Positions 9,188-18,288 are shown, counted from the first letter of the stretch. The stretch is 64,000 nt of DNA from Vallitalea maricola (GCF_036985595.1 NZ_BTPU01000076.1:23588-87587), one strand, 5' to 3'. Notes: a model not told the origin generated them from the sequence alone. Numbers and translations are program-made.

Positions 9188-9709
9188 ATGAAAACTATAG
9201 TAGTATTTAAGTCTAAATCAGGCTTTGTTAAAAAATATGCCACATGGATTGCAGAAGAGTTAGAAGCAGATCTATTGGAATATTCTAAAGTTACTATTAA
9301 AGAACTTGAATCTTATGACACCATAATTTATGGTGGTGGATTGTATACAGTCGGTATAAATGGAATAAAACTAATTACCAAAAACTTAAATAGATTAAAA
9401 GACAAAAGAATAGTTGTTTTTGCATCAGGTGCAACTCCTCCTAGAAAAGATGATATAGAAAAAGTTAAAAATAAGAGTTTCACGAAAGAACAACAGAAAC
9501 AACTACAATTTTTTTATTTGAGAGGTGGGTTCGATTACAAAAAACTTAACTTAGGTGATAAACTTCTAATGAAAATATTAAAATGGAAGCTGAAAATGAA
9601 AAAAACATTAATGCCTGATGAAAGAGGAATGTTAGCTTCATATACTGTTCCTGTAGATTTCACTAAAAAGAAAAACATAGAGGAAATTATCTTATATGTA
9701 AACTCATAG
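9188..9709 (+). CDS. flavodoxin-domain protein
   Basis: A 173-residue protein of the flavodoxin/HemG-like group. An FMN-loop region lies at the N-terminus (KTIVVFKSKSGFVKKYA), followed by YDTIIYGGGLY for the second phosphate/ring contact. Members act as electron carriers or protoporphyrinogen oxidase-like enzymes. The ATG at 9188 has a clear GGGAGG site; the upstream in-frame ATG at 9095 has none. No ferredoxin domain, unlike the EFR1 proteins at 29862 and 34882. Confidence 0.75.
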   Translation: MKTIVVFKSKSGFVKKYATWIAEELEADLLEYSKVTIKELESYDTIIYGGGLYTVGINGIKLITKNLNRLKDKRIVVFASGATPPRKDDIEKVKNKSFTKEQQKQLQFFYLRGGFDYKKLNLGDKLLMKILKWKLKMKKTLMPDERGMLASYTVPVDFTKKKNIEEIILYVNS

Positions 9710-9757
9710 AATTTAAGTAATATGTATTAAATCAAAGTAGTTATTTCATACATCCTT

Positions 9758-9796
9758 CTAAGGTTGAGAAACGTCGTGAACACGGAACGTTATCTA
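9758..9796 (+). repeat. attC-like right half
   Basis: CCTTCTAAGG, then ACGTCGTGAACACGGAAC and core GTTATCT (9789-9795), followed by TAAC. It aligns with right halves at 2185-2230 and 14218-14256. No left half is recognisable upstream. Confidence 0.45.
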
Positions 9797-9849
9797 ACAA
9801 CATCTATAATCACAATTTTTTTTATCTATATAAAGAAAGGGAGAATGAT

Positions 9850-10314
9850 ATGGAGAAAACAGCTTATGAGATTCAAAAAGAGAGAATTAAAGAACTAGAG
9901 GGAAAAGCAGCAGAACTATTAGAAAAATGTGATGTTGTAACTCTCGCTTCTGTAAATGAAAAAGGTTATCCTCGTATATGTACAATTAACAAGATTGAAG
10001 CAAAAGGTTTTTCAGAAGTTTACTTTTTCACTTCAAAGAGGTCCCATATAAATGGTAAAGCAACGCATTTTCAAAACAACACAAAAGCAAGTGGATGTTA
10101 TCATCTTGGAGGAGATAGTGTTACACTTATAGGAAATGTTGAAATAATTGAAGATATGAATATTAAAAAAGAGGTTGATAAATATTGTGATAGGAATTTC
10201 TTTAAAAAAGGTGTAGAGGATCCTAAAAGCTTCTTATTAAGGTTCATCACGAATGAAGCAACATTTTGGATTGAGGGTAAGTTCAGAACATGTAAATACA
10301 AAGTTAAATTATAA
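9850..10314 (+). CDS. pyridoxamine 5'-phosphate oxidase family protein
   Basis: A 154-residue split-barrel flavin-binding protein of the PNPOx-like/general stress protein 26 type. The pattern VVTLASVNEKGYPRICTI followed by VYFFTSKRSHI fits the FMN/F420-binding fold. These proteins reduce or sequester small cofactors; the exact reaction is unknown. It is followed at once by a strong hairpin that ends its transcript. Confidence 0.8.
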   Translation: MEKTAYEIQKERIKELEGKAAELLEKCDVVTLASVNEKGYPRICTINKIEAKGFSEVYFFTSKRSHINGKATHFQNNTKASGCYHLGGDSVTLIGNVEIIEDMNIKKEVDKYCDRNFFKKGVEDPKSFLLRFITNEATFWIEGKFRTCKYKVKL

Positions 10315-10363
10315 AAAAATCAATAGCTATTTAAAAATGTTTTTAAATAGCTATTGATTTTTT
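10314..10363. terminator. 24-bp perfect hairpin, bidirectional terminator
   Basis: A 24-bp left arm (10314-10337) and right arm (10340-10363) with a 2-nt loop. Each end has an A or T run, so it can terminate on either strand. Its arms contain CTATTTAAA/TTTAAATAG, the same half-sites as the sdpR operator, so it could also bind SdpR. An almost identical palindrome precedes the second sdpRI copy at 37261-37300. Confidence 0.75.
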
Positions 10364-10405
10364 GTTTTGACATGTTATAATCTATTTAAATAAAATTTTA
10401 AATAG
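10354..10405 (+). promoter_or_regulatory. sdpRI promoter and operator
   Basis: The -35 TTGATT (10354-10359) lies in the terminator's right arm. A 16-bp spacer leads to an extended -10 TGtTATAAT (TATAAT 10376-10381). Directly downstream is the dyad CTATTTAAA-N6-TTTAAATAG (10382-10405), placed to block initiation. The arrangement is conserved at 37296-37348 with TTGACT as -35. This supports autorepression by the ArsR-type product. Confidence 0.65.
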
Positions 10406-10416
10406 GTGGTGGTTGA

Positions 10417-10692
10417 ATGGGCTTGGCTGATACTTTTAAAGTGCTGTCAGATCCCTTAAGGCGAAACATTCTTGTATGCTTGAAAGAGGGCAAACTTACA
10501 GCAGGAGAAATAGCAGATAAATTTAATATTACACCTGCTGCTCTTTCATATCATTTAAAACTTCTTAAAAATGCTGATTTGATAATGGAATATAAACTAA
10601 AGAATTATATCTATTATGAATTGAATACAAGTGTTTTTGATGAGCTAATTATTTGGATAAATCAATTTGGAGGGGAAAATAATGAAAAATAA
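10417..10692 (+). CDS. sdpR: ArsR-family autorepressor, SdpR-like
   Basis: A 91-residue winged-helix repressor (LSDPLRRNILVCLKEGKLTAGEIA, helix-turn-helix ...ALSYHLKLLKNADLI) with no metal-binding cysteine pair. In Bacillus subtilis SdpR represses its own operon and is sequestered by SdpI when toxin binds. Here it overlaps the downstream sdpI-like gene by 11 nt, the same gene order. The copy at 37360-37635 differs by a single residue (D5 to N). Confidence 0.85.
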   Translation: MGLADTFKVLSDPLRRNILVCLKEGKLTAGEIADKFNITPAALSYHLKLLKNADLIMEYKLKNYIYYELNTSVFDELIIWINQFGGENNEK

Positions 10693-11371
10693 ATTATTAT
10701 GGATAATAACTTTACTGCCTACTATTGTAACTTGCGCAATTATACCTTTTATGGACGATAAAATTCCTATGCACTACGATGCTGTAGGCAATATTGACCG
10801 ATGGGGTTCTAAATATGAAAATTTAATATTTCCAGTTATTATTATTGTCATGACATTGTTTTGGAAATTTATTATGAATTATTTTAGAAAAAAACAAGCA
10901 TCAAATCAGGACGAAAAAACAATTAAAGAAGCTCAACAAAATGAAAATGTGATATATTATACAGCTATTGGTATGGCAATTCTATTTAGTATTATGCATT
11001 ACACAATGATGTATTCTTCGTTCATTGAAACAAAAAATAATATGGCAAATATGGCAATAGATATAAATACAGTAACAAATATAGTTGTGGGTGTATTATT
11101 AATTGTCATTGGAAATATTATGCCTAAAAGTAGGCGAAACAGTATTGTAGGTGTAAGGACTGTTTGGAGTATGAAAAGTGATATAACTTGGGCTAAAAGC
11201 AATCGATTTGGAGGAATCTCTCTAATTATATCAGGATTATTTATAATCTTAGAATCCGCAATTATCGGTAGTTTAAAATCTACTATTATAATGCTTACAA
11301 TCATTATAGTAGATGGCATTGTTTTAATGATATATTCTTACCAAATTTCTAAAAAATATTGTGGAAAATAA
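10682..11371 (+). CDS. sdpI: SdpI family (DUF1648) immunity-like membrane protein
   Basis: A 229-residue integral membrane protein with the DUF1648 signature (IPMHYDAVGNIDRWGSKY) and the SdpI C-terminal pattern NSIVGVRTVWSMKSDITW. The family gives immunity to the SDP killing peptide and signals to SdpR. The ATG at 10682 with GGAGGGG is preferred over 10667. No sdpABC toxin genes are nearby, so it may protect against foreign toxin. The copy at 37625-38320 is more diverged than its sdpR partner. Confidence 0.85.
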   Translation: MKNKLLWIITLLPTIVTCAIIPFMDDKIPMHYDAVGNIDRWGSKYENLIFPVIIIVMTLFWKFIMNYFRKKQASNQDEKTIKEAQQNENVIYYTAIGMAILFSIMHYTMMYSSFIETKNNMANMAIDINTVTNIVVGVLLIVIGNIMPKSRRNSIVGVRTVWSMKSDITWAKSNRFGGISLIISGLFIILESAIIGSLKSTIIMLTIIIVDGIVLMIYSYQISKKYCGK

Positions 11372-11373
11372 AT

Positions 11374-11420
11374 GGTTCAGTTCAAAGCCGTCGGATACGA
11401 ATAAAATATTCCCATCTCAC
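11374..11420 (+). repeat. chimeric attC-like remnant
   Basis: A right-half piece (GGTTCAGTTCAAAG, CCGTCGGATACGAA) runs straight into a left-half piece (AAAATATTCCCATCTCAC) with both cores missing. It looks like two sites fused by deletion. Confidence 0.4.
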
Positions 11421-11459
11421 TTTGATGTGGTATAAATAGAGGGAATGATGCTATGATAG

Positions 11460-12182
11460 CAAGAATGGTTAATTTTAGGGAATATAAAAGGTAATTACAA
11501 ATTAAATCTGAGTAAAGAAACTAAACAATTTATAATTTACTATGCTGAAACAGATAAGAGTTGTATTGAAAAAGTTTCATATATGCTTGGAGATAGCTAT
11601 GATAGAATTACTAATAGATTTAATCAAAAGCTTGAAGAAAAATTAGTTGTTGAGATTTATTCAGAACATACTGAACTACTTAATGCTTTAGGATTTCCTA
11701 ATGCACCTAAATGGGTTAGAGGTGGAATTGGAGTTGGTAAAATTTTAATTGCGTCACCATTAAATCCACCATATGGTACAGACTTCCATGGTGTGGTAAA
11801 TACTGCGGTTCATGAGTTCGTTCATATAATTGTAAATAAAATAAATAATAATATACCTAGATGGTTAAATGAAGGGATTGCCTCTTATGAAGCTAAAGAT
11901 AATAATCCAGAATGGATTATAAAGACGATGAAAAATGGATTGGAAAATAATAATATTCCTAGATTTAAAGATTTAGATACTGGTGATGATTTTGAAACTT
12001 TTTTCAATAGAGATGGTTATCAATATTCATATACCATTGTAGAATTTATTGTTACAGAGTTTGGGTATGATAAGTTGAAAGAGTTTATTCAATCACCAAC
12101 TATGTATTTAGAAGTTTTTGGATTAACAAAAAATTAGTTACAAGAGAAATGGATAACCTATATTGGGGAGAAGTATCTATAA
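11460..12182 (+). pseudogene. gluzincin-like metallopeptidase, start lost and nonsense-truncated
   Basis: The frame is open from 11460 without a usable upstream start; an internal ATG at 11583 gives 184 residues. It contains VHEFVH (zinc motif HExxH) and a downstream glutamate in NEGIASY, as in peptidase MA-like gluzincins. A CAG-to-TAG change at about 12135 removes the last 15 residues, which are present in the fragment at 7596-7943. The residues before M11583 (KQFIIYYAETDKSCIEKVSY) also look like family sequence, so the true start was upstream and has been lost. Confidence 0.65.
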
Positions 12183-12219
12183 GAATTAATTAGGTTAATT
12201 TCTCAAAGGGGGAATAATT

Positions 12220-12714
12220 ATTATTACAACAGAAAGATTAAATCTAAGAACATTTAAATTAATTGATAGAGATTTTTTATATGAACTAGATAATAATAAG
12301 GTTGTTAATAAGTTTAGATCAACTGATGAGAGAACTATGCATTTTTGTATTGAGCAAATTAATAATTGGAATTCTAGATATAACAATGATTTACTCAATG
12401 TTTATTTAATAGAACTACGTAAGACAAAAGTACCAGTAGAACTAATATTTCTTGTAAGAAAAGATAATAATCGTATTGAACTTGGTTATAGGATATTGGA
12501 TATACATTGGGGAAGAGGTTATTGTAGCGAAGCTTGTACTCTATTATTAATAGAATATTTTAAGAGAAATAATGATAATGTCTATGCTGAAACTCATGCT
12601 GAAAATATTAACTCAATCAAGTTATTAAGCAAATTAGGTTTTAAAGAGATAGAATATAGTTGGGAGTATAATTGTAGAGAATTTCAATTAGAGAAAACTC
12701 AATTTAGCATGTGA
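12220..12714 (+). CDS. GNAT N-acetyltransferase (RimJ-like) with an ATT start
   Basis: The frame reads ITTERLNLRTFKL from an ATT triplet at 12220, placed 8 nt after AAGGGGG where family members have ATG. The acetyl-CoA loop is HWGRGYCSEA and the C-terminus (SIKLLSKLGFKE) is complete, about 164 residues. If ATT is not used, the next ATG at 12337 would delete the first strand and helix. I infer loss of the start codon, with weak or no expression. Confidence 0.65.
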   Translation: MITTERLNLRTFKLIDRDFLYELDNNKVVNKFRSTDERTMHFCIEQINNWNSRYNNDLLNVYLIELRKTKVPVELIFLVRKDNNRIELGYRILDIHWGRGYCSEACTLLLIEYFKRNNDNVYAETHAENINSIKLLSKLGFKEIEYSWEYNCREFQLEKTQFSM

Positions 12715-12737
12715 TTACAATAATCTTAAAGAACTCA

Positions 12738-12832
12738 ATTATTTCCATCTGTTCGGGAAGTGTGTTCTTTTGGGTAAGCCTTACATATCTAGTACCTAAG
12801 TCAGTGGGACAGCCATCGTATTAGCCTAGTAA
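12738..12832 (+). repeat. decayed attC-like site (class B)
   Basis: CTGTTCGGGAAG, GGGTAAGCC, CCTAAGTCAGTGGGACAG and CATCGTATTAGCC occur in the same order as in the complete class B site at 39723-39882. Both end cores are unrecognisable and the right half is missing. Confidence 0.5.
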
Positions 12833-12958
12833 AGAAAATTATAAAATGATAAGTATAATAGAATAGATGGCAAAGTTTCTTATAGTACTAAGTAGATGTT
12901 TATTGAGGTTAACAAATAGTAATATAAATGTGATTTTTGATGGTATCAGGAGGATTTA

Positions 12959-13573
12959 ATGAAAGTAAAAATAATAATGGTTTTAGGGATTATATTGATA
13001 TTAACATCTTGTTCTTATAGTAGTCCAGATATGGTACGATTTAATGGGAATGAATATAAATTAAAATCGGATGATTCTAATGGTAGATTATATAGCCGAG
13101 AATTCGGAAGCATAAGTGCAGGGGAATCTTATGATTTGATTATAAGAGAAAAGGACGATAGAATAATTATAATATATAATTATAAAGAATATATAATTAA
13201 TGGAGATAAAAATAATTTTTCAGTTATATATCCGAATAAAGTAGAGATATCCAGTTCATTTAAGCAAGGGGTAATAACTGTAAGTGGAGATGTAACTAAA
13301 ATATTAGATTATCCACCAATTAATGAATTTCGATTTTTTTTATCTAGTGAAGGGGGTAGGTTTGATGGATCTCAATTGTTATTTGGTATAGTATTATTTA
13401 TATTAGGTGTTGTATCAATTGTGAGTCCAGAAACAACATGGTTTTTGAATAGAGGATGGATGTATAAAAAGGCAGAACCAAGTGAACTATATTTAACACT
13501 AGTTAAGATAGGTGGAGTAATTGGTTGCATTGCAGGTATTATATTTTTATTTTCATCGTGTTCATCCAGTTAG
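12959..13573 (+). CDS. lipoprotein with C-terminal DUF6199-like membrane region
   Basis: The signal peptide ends in the lipobox LILTSC (C18). An extracellular beta-rich domain (about 20-135) follows, then two hydrophobic segments with the SPETTWFLNRGWMYKKAEP and LVKIGGVIG pattern that resembles DUF6199. Strong site CAGGAGG ahead of the ATG. Function unknown. It sits 49 nt ahead of another membrane protein gene and may be co-transcribed. Confidence 0.65.
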   Translation: MKVKIIMVLGIILILTSCSYSSPDMVRFNGNEYKLKSDDSNGRLYSREFGSISAGESYDLIIREKDDRIIIIYNYKEYIINGDKNNFSVIYPNKVEISSSFKQGVITVSGDVTKILDYPPINEFRFFLSSEGGRFDGSQLLFGIVLFILGVVSIVSPETTWFLNRGWMYKKAEPSELYLTLVKIGGVIGCIAGIIFLFSSCSSS

Positions 13574-13622
13574 TCTTATAAATATATATTAAAGCACAAA
13601 TTTTATAAGGAGGATAATAGAT

Positions 13623-14036
13623 ATGGGATTCATAGCTATTTTATTAGCCGTTTTTAACATAATAATAATGTTTTTGAGAAGAGTGTATTTGTATCCTGAT
13701 ACAATTAGTTTTTTGGTATTTGTCTTAATAATTATTAATATAGTGTATTTGGCAGTATTGAAAAAAATATCAGGTGTATATGAAGTTCTAAAAAAATGGT
13801 TTAAAGGTGATAAACTTGAGATTGATGAATGGAATATATTATTAGTTAACACTAGACAATTATTAGTTGTTAATTATATTTTGAGTTTTATTATTTGGAT
13901 AGTTATATTCATAAGTAATATAATAGGAATCAGAATTCCTTTAGGGTTTGCCACATGTTCATTTCAGATAGTTATATTATTTAATGGTATTATTTTAGCA
14001 CCTGGTTATATACAGATACAAAGGAAAGTTAAGTAA
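13623..14036 (+). CDS. hypothetical membrane protein, 137 aa
   Basis: Four predicted membrane helices (about 3-18, 28-46, 79-101, 106-126) and a charged cytoplasmic loop between helices 2 and 3. AAGGAGG site. It ends just before a complete class B attC-like site and probably shares a cassette with the lipoprotein gene upstream. The family is unknown. Confidence 0.6.
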   Translation: MGFIAILLAVFNIIIMFLRRVYLYPDTISFLVFVLIIINIVYLAVLKKISGVYEVLKKWFKGDKLEIDEWNILLVNTRQLLVVNYILSFIIWIVIFISNIIGIRIPLGFATCSFQIVILFNGIILAPGYIQIQRKVK

Positions 14037-14047
14037 TAATCAATACG

Positions 14048-14256
14048 TCAGTTAACAATATATTCCCTTTGTTCTGCTTGGGTGCAATAAACGTAACGAC
14101 TACATTTATTATAAAGATAAGCTTGATTTCACACGGTTTCACATTCTACTTCCTAAGCCAAGTTTAGACTCTGGTTGCATTAGCGGTTCGATTCGTAATT
14201 CAGGCTGAATATTTCCTTCTAAGGCACTAAGACGTAAAATATAGAACGTTAAATGA
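14048..14256 (+). repeat. attC-like site, complete (class B)
   Basis: Left core AGTTAAC (14050-14056) followed by AATATATTCCC. The middle contains CCTAAGCCAAG and GCATTAGC typical of the long class. The right side is ACGTAAAATATAGAAC with core GTTAAAT (14248-14254, exact GTTRRRY). About 205 bp, among the longest in the window. Confidence 0.65.
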
Positions 14257-14288
14257 AATTACTGACTATTATGGTGGAGGATTATAAG

Positions 14289-14438
14289 ATGATTAGAATA
14301 ATAAGTGATAGATTACTAATTAGAGATCATATTGAAGAAGACCTGAAAACAATGCACGAATTACTTTATAACGAAAAAACTATGTTTTATTTACCAGAAA
14401 TAAGAATTAAAAATCTCAATGAGAGTAAAGTTTTTTGA
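14289..14438 (+). pseudogene. GNAT N-terminal fragment cut by an attC-like right half
   Basis: From an ATG with a GGAGG site the frame reads MIRIISDRLLIRDHIEEDLK and ends after 49 residues. This is only the first strand and helix of a RimJ-type GNAT. An attC-like right half follows within 10 nt, so the rest of the gene was removed at or near the recombination site. Confidence 0.65.
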
Positions 14439-14444
14439 GTAAGA

Positions 14445-14473
14445 TTGAACGTTGGAATACGAACTGTTAAGTA
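14445..14473 (+). repeat. attC-like right half
   Basis: ACGTTGGAATACGAAC followed by GTTAAGT (14465-14471, exact GTTRRRY). The left half is absent; the GNAT fragment abuts it. Confidence 0.55.
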
Positions 14474-14505
14474 AATCTTCTATCTGACGTATTGGAGGTT
14501 ACGAT

Positions 14506-14994
14506 GTGAAAATATATAAAAAAGTATTAAACGAAATCACTATTGGCAATAGTAACTTCAAATACGTAGTAGTAGAAAAAACTAACGAGATAGTATTTCG
14601 AGCATATTCTTATGAATTTAATGATACATTCTGTGAAGTACATCTAAGTTGGAAAGATAATTACTATGTTAATCCATACCTACCTTCGGTAGCTAAAATA
14701 ATGATTGAATATGCAATAAAGAAGGGGTGGAATCATTGTTTGAGAAATCAAAAGGTTATACTTGAACTGGACTCAGAATTATTACGATTAACTTCAAAGC
14801 AAACAACAAAAATCATCTATTTAGAAACAGCAGAGTTTTATCAAATTAAAGAAATGTTGTTCTGTATGGATGGGATATCCATATCAGATGATGAACTTGT
14901 AGATTTGATAGATGATAATGAAGGATTGAATCAGTACTATAAGAAACTGTTAACAAGATATAAGGAATTTAGAGACAAAAATAATGGGATATAG
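14506..14994 (+). CDS. hypothetical protein, 162 aa
   Basis: GTG start after TTGGAGG (an overlapping ATG is followed by a stop). Soluble, mixed alpha/beta, with an acidic C-terminal part. The family is unknown. Its end overlaps the possible first ATG (14984) of the next frame. Confidence 0.6.
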   Translation: MKIYKKVLNEITIGNSNFKYVVVEKTNEIVFRAYSYEFNDTFCEVHLSWKDNYYVNPYLPSVAKIMIEYAIKKGWNHCLRNQKVILELDSELLRLTSKQTTKIIYLETAEFYQIKEMLFCMDGISISDDELVDLIDDNEGLNQYYKKLLTRYKEFRDKNNGI

Positions 14995-15004
14995 AGTTGA
15001 TTTG

Positions 15005-15832
15005 ATGAAACGATTATTAGGAATTATTGTATTAATATCAACAATTGTTCTTATTGGAATAGGTTGTTATAATAAGATAAGTAGTGAGAAGAATATAGAA
15101 ATAATTACTCAAAAAGATACTATCAAAAATGAAGCTGAAAAGGTTACTGATACAATAGAAAATAATATTATTTATGGAACAGATATTTTAGAAGAAGATA
15201 TTAAACAACCCCAAATTGTGAATTATCAAGTGTTTATTAATCAGAATGATTGCATATTTGAAGTATATGAAATGATAGTTTATATAATCCAGCAAACATA
15301 GATTATATCAAAATTATATTTGATTGATTATATAGAGGATAATGTATTAGTTAGTGCCATTACGGAATATAAACTAGACTTTAGTGTTATTCATAACAAT
15401 AATGAAACGATTCTACAATTACAAAACTTAAATAGTGATACAGAAAGCATACAAATACTAAAAGAATTTGCTAAATCTAATGACCAAATATTAGTTAATG
15501 ATATAAATATATCCTTAAATGGTAATAAGCCAGAATTTAAACTTTTCAGACTGGATAATAATACACGGAAGCACCAATCAAATTATCCATATTTGACTAC
15601 AAGCAATGTAATGGTAGAGATAGATTTCAGGAAATTAATAAATCATCCGTAGAAACTACGATTATTAACAATATTCGTGGGGATGCTAATACCACTATTC
15701 CACAAATAGATTATAATTGGGAAAATGATAGAAATGTAATAGTTTCTCTTAACCATATAAAAATTGGAGATAGTATAAAGATTGACCTTACAGGTTCAAG
15801 GGATATAGATAATGATATCATACTAGGTCTGT
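15005..15832 (+). pseudogene. lipoprotein N-terminal and middle region, multiply frameshifted
   Basis: A signal peptide with lipobox IGIGC (C21) opens a frame from 15005 to 15301. A charged extracellular region then continues in other frames: NDSLYNPANIDYIKI near 15280, a long stretch at 15320-15652, and SVETTIINNIRGDA from about 15648 to 15855. At least three or four frame changes separate pieces that read as one exported protein joining the frame at 15833. I treat it as one decayed gene of about 1.86 kb. Confidence 0.55.
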
Positions 15833-16864
15833 ATGATAGTAATAAAAATGATGTCGGTGGAATTTACTACTGATAACATAATATATGAGTTTCATGTTTC
15901 AGGATGTGATTATCTAGGATTATACACTTATAAAAATAATGAAGTGAAAAAACTCTATGAATTAGCTGATGAATCATATTGGATAGGTAATATATCTAAT
16001 GATAGCAATTGGGTACTGTTAGGGATGGCAGATGAATGGCTTTTTCATATGTCTATATTCAATATCCTAAGCAAAAAAAGATATTTTATTGGCGATGAAA
16101 TATCAGTTGGAAGTATAGAAGATGCTTACATTGATGATAAGTATGCTGTATTTTGTTCTGAAAATAAATTGAAATATATCTGTTTAAAATCAATTACCTC
16201 TGATGATATTGTTTTACAAGAATCAATACTTCTTGATGAATTAGTATGCAAGGTATTAGCATTTAATAAGACTTCAGACAATAATTATAGCTGTATAGTA
16301 AAAGGTAAAGAAAGTATATTTCTTGTCATACTAGATAGTATGATGAATTCAATCAATACATTTAATTTGCCAATAGATGTTAATAACAATATATATGGTG
16401 ATTTCTATTGGTTGGATGATCACATACTTGGATTAAATGCAGAAGATGAAGATGGGAAAAGTACAACATATTTTTTTAACCTAAACACTAATGAAGTTAT
16501 TGATGAATATCAAAACAGCAGAATAGTATCATGTGATAATACACTTCATAGAATCATTATATTTGACAAGGGTGCTAGTGTATTTAATGTTTTAAATACA
16601 AAGCTTGATTTAATTAATAGTTTTATATTACCTGGTGAGTTTTATTATAGGTTATATTCAGATTTGGTGATTTGGAATAATATTAATGAATTTTTGATTA
16701 TACAAGATAATGAGTATATTGTTAGTTTTAATATCCATAATAAAGAGACAAATGTATATAATATTGAAGAACATAATTTTTCTATCCTTAAAGGGGTAGA
16801 GAATAATCAGTTACTTATTACTAATACTCAAAGAATACAAAATGAAGAACCATTTAATTGGTAG
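15833..16864 (+). CDS. beta-propeller-like C-terminal part of a decayed lipoprotein gene
   Basis: A 343-codon open frame rich in beta strands with repeated patterns such as DESYWIGNISNDSNWVL and KGKESIFLVILDS, suggestive of a propeller. It has no ribosome site, and its N-terminus (SVEFTTDN) overlaps the out-of-frame end of the upstream lipoprotein segment. It is therefore more likely the 3' portion of that gene than an independent gene. Confidence 0.5.
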   Translation: MIVIKMMSVEFTTDNIIYEFHVSGCDYLGLYTYKNNEVKKLYELADESYWIGNISNDSNWVLLGMADEWLFHMSIFNILSKKRYFIGDEISVGSIEDAYIDDKYAVFCSENKLKYICLKSITSDDIVLQESILLDELVCKVLAFNKTSDNNYSCIVKGKESIFLVILDSMMNSINTFNLPIDVNNNIYGDFYWLDDHILGLNAEDEDGKSTTYFFNLNTNEVIDEYQNSRIVSCDNTLHRIIIFDKGASVFNVLNTKLDLINSFILPGEFYYRLYSDLVIWNNINEFLIIQDNEYIVSFNIHNKETNVYNIEEHNFSILKGVENNQLLITNTQRIQNEEPFNW

Positions 16865-16969
16865 GCAATATCTTTTATAACCATAAGAGTTATATTATGA
16901 TAAGGAGTATGGATATGTTTATTTTATTAATATACACAAAATATATAAAAATCTGAGGTGAAGTTGAAA

Positions 16970-17280
16970 ATGTTTAATACTTTGAGTTATATATATTATT
17001 AAATAATTATGGTCTTGTAGAGAAAACTAACGATATTGATATTTTAGTAGATATTAAGAATATTAAGAAATTGGATTTGATTCTAAGGAAAATTGGTGAA
17101 AAAAAGACTTGGGAAAAAACAGATACATATTCTGCAACTTATTTTGATCAATATGTAGTAGATGGATTTGATGTTGATGTAATGGCAGGACTAAAAATTA
17201 ATCATGATAACGGCATATATAAATATGACTTTGATAAAAATTTAATTACAGATATATTGATAAATTATCTTACCAATTAA
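16970..17280 (+). pseudogene. nucleotidyltransferase-like protein, frameshifted and short
   Basis: After the ATG and three codons the frame breaks. The continuing frame reads ELYILLNNYGLVEKTNDIDILVD, with the TNDIDI pattern of nucleotidyltransferases, then FDQYVVDGFDVDVMAGL. At about 100 residues it keeps the catalytic Asp pair region only. The interval 16865-16969 holds no gene apart from a 13-codon frame with a good ribosome site at 16915. Confidence 0.5.
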
Positions 17281-17318
17281 TAAAATATACAAATATACAT
17301 AAGTAAAATTTAAAAAGT

Positions 17319-17630
17319 ATGTTACTCACAAAAGAATATATATATACTGGATCACAGGATTTATCACTTGGAATTATAGATAGAGAAACTATTGAATGTA
17401 TTGATAAATATAAAAACTGTCATAAAAAAATGTTTTATATAGTAGGTAAGTGGAAAAATTATATCATTACAGCAAGCGTTCCTTGTGGTGAAACAAAAAT
17501 TTGGGATATCTCTAATCATTCTTTATATAGAACAATTAATAAAGCAACTTGGAATATGACTATAAAGGATAATAAGCTTTATATGATGGATGGCGGAATG
17601 ATATCATATGCTGACATGAATAAATTATAA
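17319..17630 (+). CDS. WD40-like fragment, 103 aa
   Basis: The frame reads IYTGSQDLSLGIIDRETIECI and later ETKIWDISNHSLYR, two WD40-like blades. There is no ribosome site and no complete propeller, so it is probably the 3' remnant of a longer gene. It could be related to the propeller-like frame at 15833. Confidence 0.4.
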   Translation: MLLTKEYIYTGSQDLSLGIIDRETIECIDKYKNCHKKMFYIVGKWKNYIITASVPCGETKIWDISNHSLYRTINKATWNMTIKDNKLYMMDGGMISYADMNKL

Positions 17631-17699
17631 GAGTTAGGTAAGAAAAAGTATGGATTACTGGTGATGTATATACTTTAGTAAAAATGTTCTATACACTAA

Positions 17700-17708
17700 T
17701 GATATAAT
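17700..17708 (+). promoter_or_regulatory. extended -10 promoter for the 17779 kinase
   Basis: TGATATAAT, about 70 bp ahead of the kinase start, matches the element at 6760-6768. No clear -35 is present. Confidence 0.4.
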
Positions 17709-17778
17709 AATAAGTGTAAAGTAAGGATAATTATATGTAGATAAATAATGATTTGTCAATTAAAAAGGATGATATTAT

Positions 17779-18288
17779 ATGGATAGAGAGGCGAAGTTGA
17801 TAATACTAAGAGGTAATTCAGGAAGTGGTAAGACTACGACTGGTAAAGCTTTGCAAAGAAAATTAGGACATGGTACAATGCTAATTTCACAAGATGTAGT
17901 TAGAAGAGAAATGCTATATGTAAAAGATGGACCTGATACAGAAGCCAGCCAGTTATTATTTGAACTTGCACTATACGGAAAAAACAATTGCAATATAGTT
18001 ATATTAGAAGGTATTTTAAATTCAAAGTGGTATAAAAATTTATTTGTAAATTTACATAATGTGTTCAAAAATAAAATCTTTGCATATTACTTTGATATAC
18101 CTTTTGAAGAAACTTTAAATAGACATCAACAAAAGCCTAATGCCCATGAATTTGGAGAAAAAGAAATGAAAGAATGGTGGAACGAAAAAGATTTATTGGA
18201 TATTATTCCTGAAGTATTACTACATGAAGAATTAAGTTTAAATAAAATAGTGGATACAATCTATAAGGATACTATGCATTTAAAGTAA
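17779..18288 (+). CDS. P-loop kinase-like protein (Walker A GNSGSGKTT)
   Basis: A 169-residue nucleotide kinase-like ATPase with Walker A at residues 12-20 and a lid-like region ETLNRHQQKP. Related proteins phosphorylate small molecules or nucleotides; the substrate is unknown. It is one of five unrelated-looking small P-loop kinases in the window (also 25128, 40355, 54604, 57509). It has its own apparent promoter upstream. Confidence 0.75.
   Translation: MDREAKLIILRGNSGSGKTTTGKALQRKLGHGTMLISQDVVRREMLYVKDGPDTEASQLLFELALYGKNNCNIVILEGILNSKWYKNLFVNLHNVFKNKIFAYYFDIPFEETLNRHQQKPNAHEFGEKEMKEWWNEKDLLDIIPEVLLHEELSLNKIVDTIYKDTMHLK

Noticed and set aside
10367..10381. TTGACA followed by TATAAT as an sdpRI promoter
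   Set aside because: The two are only 3 bp apart. The conserved arrangement in both copies is TTGAYT, 16 bp, TGtTATAAT, with the -35 inside the hairpin.
10999..11319. Long minus-strand frames inside the two sdpI genes (also 37942-38262)
   Set aside because: They are antisense shadows of conserved coding sequence, without start signals, and hydrophobic only because sdpI is.
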